A DNA stretch of 64,000 nucleotides from Azorinus chamasolen (taxonomy: Eukaryota; Mollusca; Bivalvia; Cardiida; Solecurtidae): NCBI GenBank assembly GCA_963576725.1, contig OY755246.1, positions 75,137,467 to 75,201,466 on the forward strand. The letters run 5' to 3'. Below, one piece after another: positions 39,862-49,830 of this stretch (positions within the stretch are counted from its first letter, which is position 1; each line of letters opens with the position of its first letter). The notes under the pieces were generated by a model that worked only from the letters and a program-made list of their open reading frames with translations, ran no database searches and was not told the origin of the DNA. Position numbers and translations under genes: made by a program.

Positions 39862-39970
39862 CATTAACCCATTCCATCATTGACGCCTCTGTGAAAGTCA
39901 CTTTTTTAGGTCATTGTGATAAATAGAGCATTTGCTCTATAGGAGCAAAATGATCTATTATCACAATGAT
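39862..39970 (+). repeat. Hairpin MITE, AGCATTTGCTCC family, copy 2
   Basis: TTAACCCATTCCATCATTGACG, then GTGATAAATAGAGCATTTGC against GAGCAAAATGATCTATTATCAC. Same family as 26990. It starts about 20 bp beyond the candidate acceptor of the receptor gene. Confidence 0.65.
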
Positions 39971-40159
39971 GTCAAACCTATACAATTCTAAATATTTCCT
40001 TAAAAAATGTTCATTTTCAGTAGATGCATTCAAAGTGGTTAGTTCTAAAATATCCTATGGGTAAATCATTTGTACAGCGGACATTCATAAGAAGTAATGT
40101 TCTACTTGTTACCTGGAGAATATTCTTGTAAGAAAAACGACGTCATGAATATTACTTAT

Positions 40160-41492
40160 ATTAGTTTATATATAATGTTGTATGAACATCATAGTTTATA
40201 TATACATGTTGTATGAACATCATAGTTTATATATACATGTTGTATGAACATCATAGTTTATATATACATGTTGTATGAACATCATAGTTTATATATAATG
40301 TTGTATGAACATCATAGTTTATATATAATGTTGTATGAACATCATAGTTTATATATACATGTTGTATGAACATCATAGTTTATATATAATGTTGTATGAA
40401 CATCATAGTTTATATATAATGTTGTATGAACATCATAGTTTATATATAATGTTGCATGAACATCATAGTTTATATATACAGGTTGTATGAACATCATAGT
40501 TTATATATAATGTTGTATGAACATCATAGTTTATATATAATGTTGTATGAACATCATAGTTTATATATACATGTTGTATGAACATCATAGTTTATATATA
40601 ATGTTGTATGAACATCATAGTTTATATATAATGTTGTATGAACATCATAGTTTATATTTAATGTTGTATGAACATCATAGTTTATATATAATGTTGTATG
40701 AACATCATAGTTTATATATACATGTTGTATGAACATCATAGTTTATATATAATGTTGTATAATGTTATATGAACATCATAGTTTATATATAATGTTGTAT
40801 GAACATCATAGTTTATATATAATGTTGTATTAACATCATAGTTTATATATAATGTTGTATGAACATCATAGTTTATATATAATGTTGTATGAACATCATA
40901 GTTTATATATAATGTTGTATAATGTTGTATGAACATCATAGTTTATATATAATGTTGTATGAACATCATAGTTTATATATAATATTGTATGAACATAATA
41001 GTTTATATATAATGTTGTATGAATATCATAGTTTATATATAATATTGTATGAACATCATAGTTTATATAATCATGTTGTATGAACATCATAGTTTATATA
41101 TAATGTTGTATGAACATCATAGTTTATATATACATGTTGTATGAACATCATAGTCTACTAGTATATACATGTTGTATGAACATCATAGTTTATATATACA
41201 TGTTGTATGAACATCATAGTTTATATATAATGTTGTACGAACATCATAGTTTATATATACATGTTGTATGAACATCATAGTTTATATTTAATGTTGTATG
41301 AACATCATAGTTTATATATAATGTTGTATGAACATCATAGTTTATATATAATGTTGTATGAACATCATAGTTTATATATACATATTGTATGAACATCATA
41401 GTTTATATATACATGTTGTATGAACATCATAGTTTATATATAATGTTGTATGAACATCATAGTGTATATATAATGTTGTATGAACATCATAT
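40160..41492 (+). repeat. Minisatellite, 30/31-bp unit, about 43 copies
   Basis: The unit is TTTATATATA-(C)-ATGTTGTATGAACATCATAG; copies alternate between 30 and 31 bp by one extra C. Partial double units (ATGTTGTATAATGTTGTAT) occur near 40752 and 40911. Frames stay open in short stretches on both strands only because 30 is divisible by three. The left flank AAAACGACGTCATGAATATTAC and right flank GCAGGTCTATATAATTCAAC are A-MITE interior sequence. Confidence 0.9.
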
Positions 41493-41509
41493 TTGTTTTG
41501 ACAATTGCA

Positions 41510-41600
41510 GAAGCTGCAGAGCAGGTCTATATAATTCAACAAATCACAAAAGCAGACTCTGATCAGGAGATGCCTGATCTGGTCTTAGAAATGTTTAACA
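41510..41600 (+). mobile_element. A-MITE right part with hairpin
   Basis: AAGCTGCAGAGCAGGTCTATATAATTC, then ATCACAAAAGCAGACTCTGA / CTGATCTGGTCTTAG. It continues the A-MITE whose left half precedes the 30-bp array. Confidence 0.5.
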
Positions 41601-41767
41601 AAATGATTGGGTACGCATAAAGTGTACCTTAGATACATGCGCCGATACATCTCTAACGAAACGAAATATAGAGACGTGTCAAGCGCGCTTAACGAAATAT
41701 CAAATGGCTAAACATAAGGACAAAACAGTTATAGAAATGTCTATATTTATATTACATAGTCTAAATA

Positions 41768-41960
41768 CAGTGCACTCGTGATAATTCGAAGTCTCCATCA
41801 AAGTTGATTACTGGTCCACATGACAAGTGACAGCCTAAAGCAGGCAAAAAGTCACGCAGAAGGCTCCACTGGGAGCCATCTGTACATCTGTGCATGCAGA
41901 AACCAGCAATCTGTCCAAGATACTTTTAAATTAAGGCTTCTATTTATCGAGGGTCCACTG
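41768..41960 (+). mobile_element. B-MITE, diverged
   Basis: TA-CAGTGCACTCGTGATAATTC at the left and TCGAGGGTCCACTG at the right. The interior is CAGCCTAAAGCAGGCAAAAAGTC, GCAGAAGGCTCCACTGGGAGCC. The right-hand TA is not preserved. Confidence 0.55.
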
Positions 41961-42341
41961 CATGACATTTACACAGTTCATCGGTAGCACACATACATAT
42001 ATTTACGTTATATCTTATACATAGACATGTATGTGAAACCCGCTCTGTATACCGGTAGTAGTATATCGTTCATACAACAAAACGATTCTTTGGTGTATCA
42101 CCCTAAACATATCCGCAGCTTTTCAATGTGTTAATACAAAATGAACCAACAATTTGATGACATACTGAGGTTAGGTCAGGCTGCAGAAAGTGGCGTAGCC
42201 CAGATAAAAGATGGATGAATTGCAGACGAGGAGAATAATTATGAAATTAAGTTTTGACATACCTCGTTACCAAAAGCGTTATAAATATTCTCCCACAGTC
42301 TGCTTCTTGCGCTTAACGTACATTCACAATATAAAGTTATA

Positions 42342-42545
42342 CAGTGAAACCCCTCTAAACCGGACGTTAAATTTAGCATAAATATCGGTCATTGAAACAG
42401 GTAGCAGCTTAACGCAGGGTGAAAGTCACACAGAAAGCTCCTCTAGGAGCTTTCTGTATGACTTTCACCCTGCATTAAGCAGCCACCTGCCTAAAAGTAT
42501 CTAAAATCTTCTCTACTAGAATTCCGGTTTAGAGGGGTTTTACTG
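42342..42545 (+). mobile_element. B-MITE, best-preserved copy
   Basis: 204 bp flanked by TA. The ends are CAGTGAAACCCCTCTAAACC GGA and, complemented, CAGTAAAACCCCTCTAAACC GGA (22 of 23). The interior is a long palindrome: GCAGCTTAACGCAGGGTGAA, AGTCACACAGAAAGCTCC answered by GGAGCTTTCTGTATGACTTT, CACCCTGCATTAAGCAGC. TA duplication and CAGT ends fit pogo/Tigger-type mobilisation. Confidence 0.8.
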
Positions 42546-42644
42546 TATGTAAGGCGTATTCATTAGTTAATCTATCGCACTGTTTACATCTGCATATGTA
42601 ATTGGACGGATGTCATACTCTTAATTTGATGTTATTATGAATTA

Positions 42645-43560
42645 TTATCTTCCAAATAGATCTGGAGGGAATTCGCCCGTCCTGTAGTACTTTTCAAGGA
42701 TTTCAGTTAAGCCATATTTGCCACATATCCTGTGTACGTCGGGTATAAAACCCTTGACTTTACTGCAGAAATTAAAGTAATAACAAAGTCTGTAGTTGAA
42801 CAATTTCTTAACAACACTACAATTGTCCAGCCTGCATAACTGACCCAAATATACCAATTTTCTTTTATCAATCTCGGTCTCAATAGGTAGTATGCCCAGA
42901 GTACTTGAGATCTGGAACTTTCGGGTAAGCCTTGTATGAATTTCAAGCAGAATCTATGTACAATTTCAAGGGTTGAAATGTCGTCCTTACTCAAGTCAGA
43001 CCACAGTTCACATCCATACAAGGCTTTTGCGAGGACAATAGTTCCATGTTAGTGTTTAGCTGAAATGAGGTGAATGACATTCTCACATAAGTCATAATTG
43101 ACAATACTAAAAACAGTTGTCCTTAACTTACTGGAACAGTCTTGTATTATCAGTGATACGTCCCCATTCTTATTAAATAAAACACCTAAGTGGGTATATG
43201 ATTCGCACTGATTCGCACTCAGCAACTTTGTCATGTCCTAAATTCCAGTTTCTATTACAACTCGTTCTGCCCGAATGCTTTTCATTTTTAACTATAACTG
43301 CTGATTTATTTGCGTTGTATGTGTATCTAAATGTACATCCATGTTCATAACATATATCCATTAGCCTTTGTAAACCGAATTTTGACAAAGATAGTAAAAC
43401 CACATCTTCGGCTGACGATGATCACGTACAATTAAGACCATACCCGGTTAATCCGTATTTACTGCACACCAGTTTATCCATCAAATCATTGATAAAAAGA
43501 ATATACATGTATAACTGTGAACTGATAACACCCCATGGCATGTCATGAAACTTTTGTGTA
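42645..43560 (-). pseudogene. LINE (non-LTR retrotransposon) reverse transcriptase, C-terminal part, decayed
   Basis: Read from 43560 down: G-V-I-S-S then I-L-F-I-N-D-L-M-D-K-L (RT motif region), a stop, S-A-E-D-V-V-L-L-S-L-S at the site of the usual A-D-D catalytic motif, then K-F-G-L-Q-R-L, N-A-N-K-S-A-V-I-V, Y-T-H-L-G-V-L-F-N, and further on Y-G-C-E-L-W and K-R-K-L-V-Y-L-G-Q-L-C. These are the post-palm motifs of CR1/L2/Jockey-like elements. At least four frame changes or stops occur. The 5' part is absent. Confidence 0.75.
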
Positions 43561-43562
43561 CA

Positions 43563-43724
43563 CAGTACAACGTGTCTTAACCGATCTTTCTTTTATAGAG
43601 CCTGAGGGTCTTATAAAGCAGGTGGTTGCTTTATGCTGGGCAAGAGTAATGCAGAAATCTGCTATAAGCTATCACCTGCTAGAATAAGACATGTTTTTAT
43701 GGCCGCTTAAGGCATGTTCTATTG
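43563..43724 (+). mobile_element. B-MITE
   Basis: CAGTACAACGTGTCTTAACCG at the left and CCGCTTAAGGCATGTTCTAT TG-TA at the right. The interior is GCAGGTGGTTGCTTTATGCT, GGGCAAGAGTAATGCAG, AAGCTATCACCTGC. It sits next to the LINE fragment. Confidence 0.6.
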
Positions 43725-43895
43725 TACATGTATGTTACAGTGAAATACTTAATGTTTTATTCCAAGATTATTCATGTAAAACAATGCTGTCATTAATATT
43801 CAATAGATTAGCTTTTCAAATAGGGAATATGGGCACAGGCGTTTGGGGCCATGGCAGAGACTGTAGAACCATATCTACATGTATATTATATCACA

Positions 43896-43965
43896 AGCAA
43901 ACATAGCATACACTGATCAGATAGCTCCTACACGACTCGTCTGATCTGGGTATACTCTGTTTGCA
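43896..43965. repeat. A-type hairpin copy
   Basis: GCAAACATAGCATACACTGA / GTCTGATCTGGGTATACTCTGTTTGC. The flanks GTAGAACCATATCTACATG and GTAGAAAGGCGTATTTATGG belong to an A-MITE. Confidence 0.65.
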
Positions 43966-44143
43966 AAGACGTAGAAAGGCGTATTTATGGGGTTACTATT
44001 TAAAATATCCCCGGCTAATGCTGTTACAGATTCTGTTGTTTTGTTCTTGAAGATTAGTGACGTCATGAGTATTAATAAACTGAATGTTTATAGCGGCATT
44101 GAACAATGTGGTGTTTGGTAATAGAAGAAACGATATACTTGTT

Positions 44144-44622
44144 ACAGTAGAAATTGCAATTCAGGACAATAGCCGATTCTCCTAGTACATACTGCGATCG
44201 CAATCTCTTCTAGGACATACTCTGGTCCTAATCTATCCAAGGATAATTGGCAGTTCTACGAGTCAAGACTATATATGCTTTAAGATAAAGGGAACAAGAT
44301 CAATGTTCTTACAAACCACGTTTTTACTCAGAGTTTCAGAAATACCAATGATACTAATGAGTTTAATTAGTTCATTGTGTATAATCACATATCAACCCAT
44401 TCCCTGATAGACAATCATGGACTAATTTATAACATTGTGAATACTCCCTGACGGAGGACAATTGCAGAAAGACACAGGATACATAGAAAATATTCAAGTA
44501 AATGAGCCTAAACCTTCTGGATCCAAACTACTTAATTTGATCGGAGTCTGTCCTAGGAGAGTTTGTGATCGCAATTTGTCCTAGGACAATCGACGATTGT
44601 CCTGAATCGCAATTTCTACTGT
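44144..44622. mobile_element. Inverted-repeat element, ACAGTAGAAATTGC ends
   Basis: ACAGTAGAAATTGCAATTCA GGACAAT at the left; the right end complements to ACAGTAGAAATTGCGATTCA GGACAAT. Internal CTAGGACA motifs occur in both arms. Near-repeats GATATACTT (44132) and GATATATTC (44623) may be a worn target duplication. An A-MITE-like TTCCCTGATAGACAATCATGG lies inside. Confidence 0.6.
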
Positions 44623-44718
44623 GATATATTCATATCGATATTATTTTCAAAGACAAATGCAGCAGACACTGATCAGACATTTTCTTTGCTGTGTGAAATC
44701 GGATATGTATAATATCAT

Positions 44719-44950
44719 AAGCAAACAGAACAAAACCTGATCAGACGACTCCTAAGGGTGCTGTCTGATCTGGATCATGAACATTTATGCATGAAATGAA
44801 TATTCATTGATTTATTTTTTATAATTTTTTTGTCAATTGATTTGTTAGCTTAGATAAAAACTGTAGAACCAGATCTATGTAATTACATATGCAAACATAT
44901 CCTACCTCGATAAGACGTCTGATCTGGGTCTACTCTGATTGCAAAACATG
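44719..44950. repeat. Two A-type hairpin copies, worn
   Basis: 44719-44775: GCAAACAGAACAAAACCTGA, AGACGACTCC, GTCTGATCTGG. 44888-44945: GCAAACATATCCTACCTCGA / TCTGATCTGGGTCTACTCTGATTGC. The second is followed by GAGAGAAAGTGTTAA, an A-MITE end. Confidence 0.5.
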
Positions 44951-45039
44951 AAAATGCGTTTATATGAGAGAAAGTGTTAAACGATGACGTCCATTCATTA
45001 TGGCAGGGTATACTCTGCGAGAGGAGCTGGAAAAATAAA

Positions 45040-45110
45040 CAATAAACAACACAGGCTCTGATCAGAGGGATCCTCTTGGAGCTCTCTCATCCGGGTCTAC
45101 ACTGTTTGCA
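45040..45110. repeat. A-type hairpin copy, AGTG subfamily
   Basis: AATAAACAACACAGGCTCTGATCAGAGGGATCC / GGAGCTCTCTCATCCGGGTCTACACTGTTTGC. Central GAGAGG-type arms and CACTGTTTG agree with the copies at 7520 and 55133. Confidence 0.6.
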
Positions 45111-45159
45111 AATGCCATTACACACGTGTGTTGCATTCAAAGGGATCAATGTAGGGCTA

Positions 45160-45704
45160 CTGGTAAATAACTTGCTATCGCTGGATTGACACATGACTGT
45201 CACTGAATATATATTTAAGTAGCTATCACTGAATGACTGCCACTGAATTCAATTTCGCTGATTCGCCACACAATGGCAGTGTATACAATTTGAAGAGAGA
45301 TGTCGTTGACGCATATCACTGACTAAATGTTGGGCGGAGCTATTGCTGATTCAACACATGCCTACTACAGAATATAATTGTTAAGGAACTGTCGCTGAAT
45401 GGTTAAATGACTGCCATTGAATAGTTATGAGAGAGCTATCGTTGCAATGACACATGGCTGTCATTGAATGCAATTTTTAAGATAGTCGCTAACTCGAAAT
45501 ATAGACATAGACATAGACAAATTTTATTTTACGTCGGATAGCATATAACATTGTAACATAAGCCCTGTAGGGCTTTTATTCCGTATTTAATATGGCTGGC
45601 ACTTAATATATTTGTAGGGAGACATCGCTGAATGGATACATGAATGCCACTGAATACAATTTTTCAGGGGCCTATAGCTGAATCGACACACGCCTGCCAC
45701 TGAA
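45160..45704 (+). repeat. Degenerate precursor of the 49-bp array
   Basis: Loose repeats of CTATCGCTGAATxGACACATG, CTGxCACTGAATxCAATTT. They become progressively more like the regular unit to the right. An AT-rich insert at about 45498-45600 interrupts the series. Confidence 0.55.
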
Positions 45705-46690
45705 TAAGCTATCGCTGAATCGATACATGCCTGCTACTGAATACACTATTTGAGGAGTTACATCTGAATCGATACATGCCTGCTACTGAATACACTATTT
45801 GAGGAGCTACAGCTGTATCGATACATGCCTGCTACTGAATATGCTATTTGGGGAGCTACAATTGTATCGATACATGCCTGCTACGGGATACACTATTTGA
45901 GGAGCTACAGTTGAATCGATACATGCCTGCTACGGGATACACTATTTGAGGAGCTACAGCTGTATCGATACATGCCTGCTACTGAATATACTATTTGTGG
46001 AGCTACAATTGTATCGATACATGCCTGCTACGGGATACACTATTTGAGGAGCTACAGCTTTATCGATACATGCCTGCTACTGAATACACTATTTGAGGAG
46101 CTACAATTGTATCGATACATGCCTGCTACTGAATACACTATTTGAGGAGCTACAGTTGAATCGATACATGCCTGCTACTGAATACACTATTGGAGGAGCT
46201 ACATCTGTATCGATACTTGCCTGCTACTGAATACACTATTTGAGGAGCTACAGCTGTATCGATACATGCCTGCTACGGGATACACTATTTGAGGAGCTAC
46301 AGTTGTATCGATACTTGCCTGCTACTGAATACAATATTGGAGGAGCTACATCTGTATCGATACATGCCTGCTACTGAATTCAATATTGGAGGAGCTACAG
46401 TTGTATCGATACATGCCTTCTACTGAATACACTATTTGAGGAGCTACAGTTGTATCGATACATGCCTGCTACGGGATACACTATTTAAGGAGCTACATCT
46501 GTATCGATACATGCTTTCTACAGGATACACTATTTGAGGAGCTACAGCTGTATCGATACTTGCCTGCTACTGTCAGTAGAAGGTGTATACACTATTTGAG
46601 GAGCTACAGTTGAATCGATACATGCCTGCTACTGAATACACTATTTGAGGAGCTACAGCTATATCGATACATGCCTGCTACTGCATGCAT
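45705..46690 (+). repeat. Minisatellite, 49-bp unit, about 20 copies
   Basis: Unit: GAGCTACAGCTGTATCGATA, CATGCCTGCTACTGAATACAC, TATTTGAG. Variants include CTACGGGATACAC, CTTGCCTGC and TGGAGGAG, arranged in interspersed runs. The array stops exactly at an A-MITE-like TAACCCTTTG end at 46692. Confidence 0.85.
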
Positions 46691-47138
46691 ATAACCCTTT
46701 GTTCCATATAAATGCCTTTGTAAACAGAGTAGAACCACAGGGACAAGATACGTTTGAATTAGTTCATGTGTATATAAAAAGAAGGGATCCGACTTAAAAA
46801 GATCCAAATTACCCACTTTAAACCATTCGCGCTGCAAGAAATACACCGATCTCGATCAGATAAAAAGCTATTCCGTAAGATTTTCACGGTCATAGTAGGG
46901 ATAAACTTAACACGGCACCAGAAACATGAGAAAAGGGGCCAAAATCTGTGTCTTACTCCTGTGAGTAGAACCACATCAGACAGGAGCCGTCTGGTCAGTT
47001 TCTGCTCTGTTTGTTTATGACATTCTATATAGATCTGACTCTACATGGCTAACAATGCAGTCATACGCCAGTATAAACTGTCAGCTATTCAATATTCATG
47101 GTGGCATTATTGCTTACGTGTATATAATCAATGGTTAA
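46691..47138 (+). mobile_element. A-MITE with a 223-bp insert
   Basis: TAACCCTTTGTTCCATATAAATG, then the hairpin left arm TAAACAGAGTAGAACCACA, an insert at 46740-46962, a repeat of GAGTAGAACCACA, CAGACAGGAGCCGTCTGG, right arm TTTCTGCTCTGTTTG, ATTCAATATTCATGGTGG and an end near AATGGTTAATT. Confidence 0.6.
46740..46962. mobile_element. 223-bp insertion bounded by a 13-bp direct repeat
   Basis: GAGTAGAACCACA at 46727-46739 and 46963-46975 flanks it. The interior (AAAAAGAAGGGATCCGAC, GCAAGAAATACACCGATC, GGCACCAGAAACATGAG) is not a known family to me. A 13-bp duplication is the size usual for LINE/SINE-type insertion. Confidence 0.55.
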
Positions 47139-47383
47139 TTCATATCCGATTGTAGTCCACTCGTTTTGCCACAGTCCCATTGCCACTGGGGTGATATAAT
47201 CCACGGACACTTTGTATAGTATAATACAGCTGTATTCTCTCGGTCTTGTCGATAATGGTGTTTCATTGAAATGAGTACATTTTAACCACTGTCATGCTTA
47301 AAATAAGTTCTGCCTAATCCCTGATTGACTAACATTTTCACTGACTTCCGATTCGTTCAATCCTTTGAGAAACTATTCACATG

Positions 47384-47451
47384 GTGTCAAACAGCTTGGA
47401 TCCTGATGAGAGACCGAGCTACTCTGTGTCTCATCTGGATCCAAGCTGTCT
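47384..47451. repeat. Hairpin repeat, CTTGGATCC family
   Basis: GTGTCAAACAGCTTGGATCC, TGATGAGAGACCGAG / CTCTGTGTCTCATCTGG, ATCCAAGCTGTCTGG. Confidence 0.65.
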
Positions 47452-47669
47452 GGCTAATGCCAGCCAACACACACTTAGCATGAGAAGGGGTAGAACTATT
47501 TAATTTTGATCGACTAGTGGGGAATTGATTTTACACAAATCCGTCAATTACAAACATTAGATGTACGAATGTGGAAAGTGTCCCTTGAGAATTGAAGAAC
47601 AGCACTTAACACAATCGTGCCACATACCCTTAACCGTTACAGTTCCGGGCACGAGTTACAAATGCCATT

Positions 47670-47755
47670 TGCAAACAGTGTAGACCCAGATGAGAGGGCT
47701 CCTAGAAGAGTGACATTATTTCTTACATAAATATTCATGGAGTAAAGTGTTATGA
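47670..47755 (+). mobile_element. A-MITE remnant, AGTG subfamily
   Basis: GCAAACAGTGTAGACCCAGA, TGAGAGGGCTCC, then a jump to ATTTCTTACATAAATATTCATGG and AGTAAAGTGTTA. The right hairpin arm is deleted. Confidence 0.5.
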
Positions 47756-47780
47756 AACCCTAAGACTGATTTAGCTTACA

Positions 47781-47843
47781 TCTTCAAACAGCTTGGGTCC
47801 AGATGAGACACCGAGTTATTCATCAGGATCCAAGCTGTTTGAC
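47781..47843. repeat. Hairpin repeat, CTTGGATCC family, short
   Basis: TCAAACAGCTTGGGTCCAGA, TGAGACACCGAG / CATCAGGATCCAAGCTGTTTGAC. The right inner arm is shortened. Confidence 0.6.
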
Positions 47844-48048
47844 ACTCGCTCAATAGTTTCCCAAAACCTAGGACACTAATATTTAATTCTGTTTCATCAC
47901 TGTAATCAGACTAGTTCAATACAGTGTAGCCAGGGAAGCTCATACACGAGTACCTGTACATGCGAGGGTCAACAGTATCGGTCAGCTGGTAAATAAAGTC
48001 GTCTAGGTATGTTGGTATTGTGTTACCAGTTCTCTTAATAAATGGGCA

Positions 48049-48294
48049 TTAACCCTTTCCCTGTTCTATATTCATTCCAAATGTCAATACCTACTGAATA
48101 TTCATGGACAGATAGGTGCACTGAAATAGGGAAAGTCGAACGTTGGAGCCATTTAAGAAACTAAAACACATTTATTAAATTCCGTTAGCAAACAGAGCAG
48201 ACTCTGATCAGACGACTCCTACAGGAGTCATCTGGTCTTGGTCTTCTCTGTTTGCAAATATGTGAAAATGCGTTTATATGAAGGAAAGGGTTAA
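48049..48294 (+). mobile_element. A-MITE, best-preserved copy
   Basis: TTAACCCTTTCCCTG and GGAAAGGGTTAA bound 246 bp. Order: CTACTGAATATTCATGGACA, ACGTTGGAGCCATTTAAG, AAATTCCGTTA, hairpin GCAAACAGAGCAGACTCTGATC..AGACGACTCCTACAGGAGTCATCT..TCTTCTCTGTTTGC, then GTGAAAATGCGTTTATATGAA. Confidence 0.85.
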
Positions 48295-48327
48295 CAGACT
48301 ACCTCAAAGACAGGCATTTCAACGCAC

Positions 48328-48508
48328 GGGTCGTCTGGATCAACGTGTGCTCTGTTTGGGTCGTCTGGATCAACGTGTGCTCTGTTTGGGTCGTCTGGAT
48401 CAACGTGTGCTCTGTTTGGGTCGTCTGGATCAACGTGTGCTCTGTTTGGGTCGTCTGGATCAACGTGTGCTCTGTTTGAGTCGTCTGGATCAACGTGTGC
48501 TCTGTTTG
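48328..48508 (+). repeat. 30-bp array, six copies, derived from the A-hairpin right arm
   Basis: Unit GGGTCGTCTGGATCAACGTG, TGCTCTGTTT, six near-identical copies. It mirrors the hairpin right arm GTCTGATCTGGGTCTACTCT GTTTG and begins 34 bp after the complete A-MITE at 48049-48294. Confidence 0.85.
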
Positions 48509-48779
48509 TTTGTAAAATAATACAGATGGGATTGTAAAGTTTCTGTCATAGAATTAGTCAACATTGGACCAGATCCAAAATGTAGCAGATATTATTGTTT
48601 AAAGCAGGATAAAGTTTAATGGACAATTTACGTTCCGATTCAGTTACTCTTTAATCCTTAATACTCTTGTGTAAATGAGACTTACATGTACATGATAAGT
48701 ACTCTCCGCTGCCTGACAAGTAGACAATCAGCCATCGTACTTAACCCCCTGCTTCATATAAAAAACATTTTCACGCCCT

Positions 48780-48836
48780 TGCGAAAAGAGCAGACGCCGA
48801 TAAGACGGCTCCCACAGTACCCTACTCTGTTTACAA
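48780..48836. repeat. A-type hairpin remnant
   Basis: GCGAAAAGAGCAGACGCCGA, AAGACGGCTCCCAC, then ACCCTACTCTGTTTAC. The right inner arm is lost. Confidence 0.5.
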
Positions 48837-48923
48837 AGGCTAGAAAAGGCTTTTAGACGATGGAAAGAGATAATAATTATCTGTGATAAATGTATCAAAG
48901 CTATACAACAAACGCAAAAACTG

Positions 48924-48988
48924 AATGACTCGGTCGAGATTCGAACCTCCAACCTGCTACTTGGAAAGCCACAGTTCTACGGCACGTT
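48924..48988 (-). repeat. tRNA-like sequence (SINE head or tRNA pseudogene)
   Basis: On the minus strand there is GTGCCGTAGAACTGTGG (A-box-like) and, about 25 nt on, AGGTTCGAATCTCGACC (B box and T arm). The anticodon stem does not pair well and no CCA or mature ends are visible, so this is not a functional tRNA. Confidence 0.5.
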
Positions 48989-49409
48989 TTCACACATGTA
49001 GTGTATATATCAGATTTCTGAATGAAACGTGACATGGCTGTGCTTTGACAGTTTGGTGTCGGTCTTAGTTCCAGGCCCTAGTGTCACAAGCGAGTTTAAC
49101 CTACTTAAAACTGCACCCCTTTTCTGAAAATTGATTAAACAAAAACTTATCAAAATTTATCACTGAAGAAGAAACTCATAGTGTATGACAATGATAAATA
49201 AGTGCATATCCTTGTCAAAGGGCTCCCTCGGGAACCCCTTGATCTGGGTTATTGTTTGCAAAAGTCTTATATATTCGATTTCCGCATATTAAGGGTAAAG
49301 TGAAAACTTATTAAAGTGTTCCACATGTTTTTCATATACAAACTTGTAATAGTTCAAACAATCTTTGATAAATGTATCCATACACTACAACATGCCATTC
49401 ATTTGTTGA

Positions 49410-49590
49410 ACATGGGGTTCCTTAAACGCAGGGGGCTGTTTAATGCAAGGCAAGGGAATGCAGAAGGTTCATATAGGAGCTTTCTATATTACTTTTGACC
49501 TGTATTTAGCTACCACCTGCATTACAGACCTATAATTAGACCTATTTTTGATGAGCGCTTCAGACAGGTACTGCGTGGGTATTATGGAAA
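49410..49590 (+). mobile_element. B-MITE remnant
   Basis: TTCCTTAAACGCAGGGGGCT, GTTTAATGCAAGGCAAGGGAATGC, AGGAGCTTTCTATATTACTTTTGAC, TAGCTACCACCTGC and GAGCGCTTCAGACAGGTACTG follow the B order. The left terminus is unclear. Confidence 0.5.
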
Positions 49591-49596
49591 TATTAA

Positions 49597-49830
49597 TAAC
49601 TGACAACTTGTATAGATAAAAAGAGTTCAGCAGAAAATATACCATAACTGACAACTTTTATAGAAAAAAGAGTTCAGCAGAAACATATAGAATAACTGAC
49701 AACTTTTATAGATAAAAAGAGTTCAGCAGAAAATATACCATAACTGACAACTTTTATAGAAAAAAAGAGTTCAGCAGAAAAATATAGAATAACTGACAAC
49801 TTTTATAGAAAAAAAGAGTTCAGCAGAAAA
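49597..49830 (+). repeat. Five tandem units of about 48 bp
   Basis: Unit: ATAACTGACAACTTTTATAG, AxAAAAAGAGTTCAGCAGAAA, ATATACC or ATATAGA. The two last words alternate from unit to unit. Confidence 0.8.

Noticed and set aside
40547..41090. Repetitive 60-67 codon frames on both strands
   Set aside because: Caused by the 30-bp unit; frame breaks coincide with 31-bp units.
40160..41492. CRISPR-like array of 30-bp repeats
   Set aside because: Units are directly adjacent with no unique spacers, and the DNA is eukaryotic.
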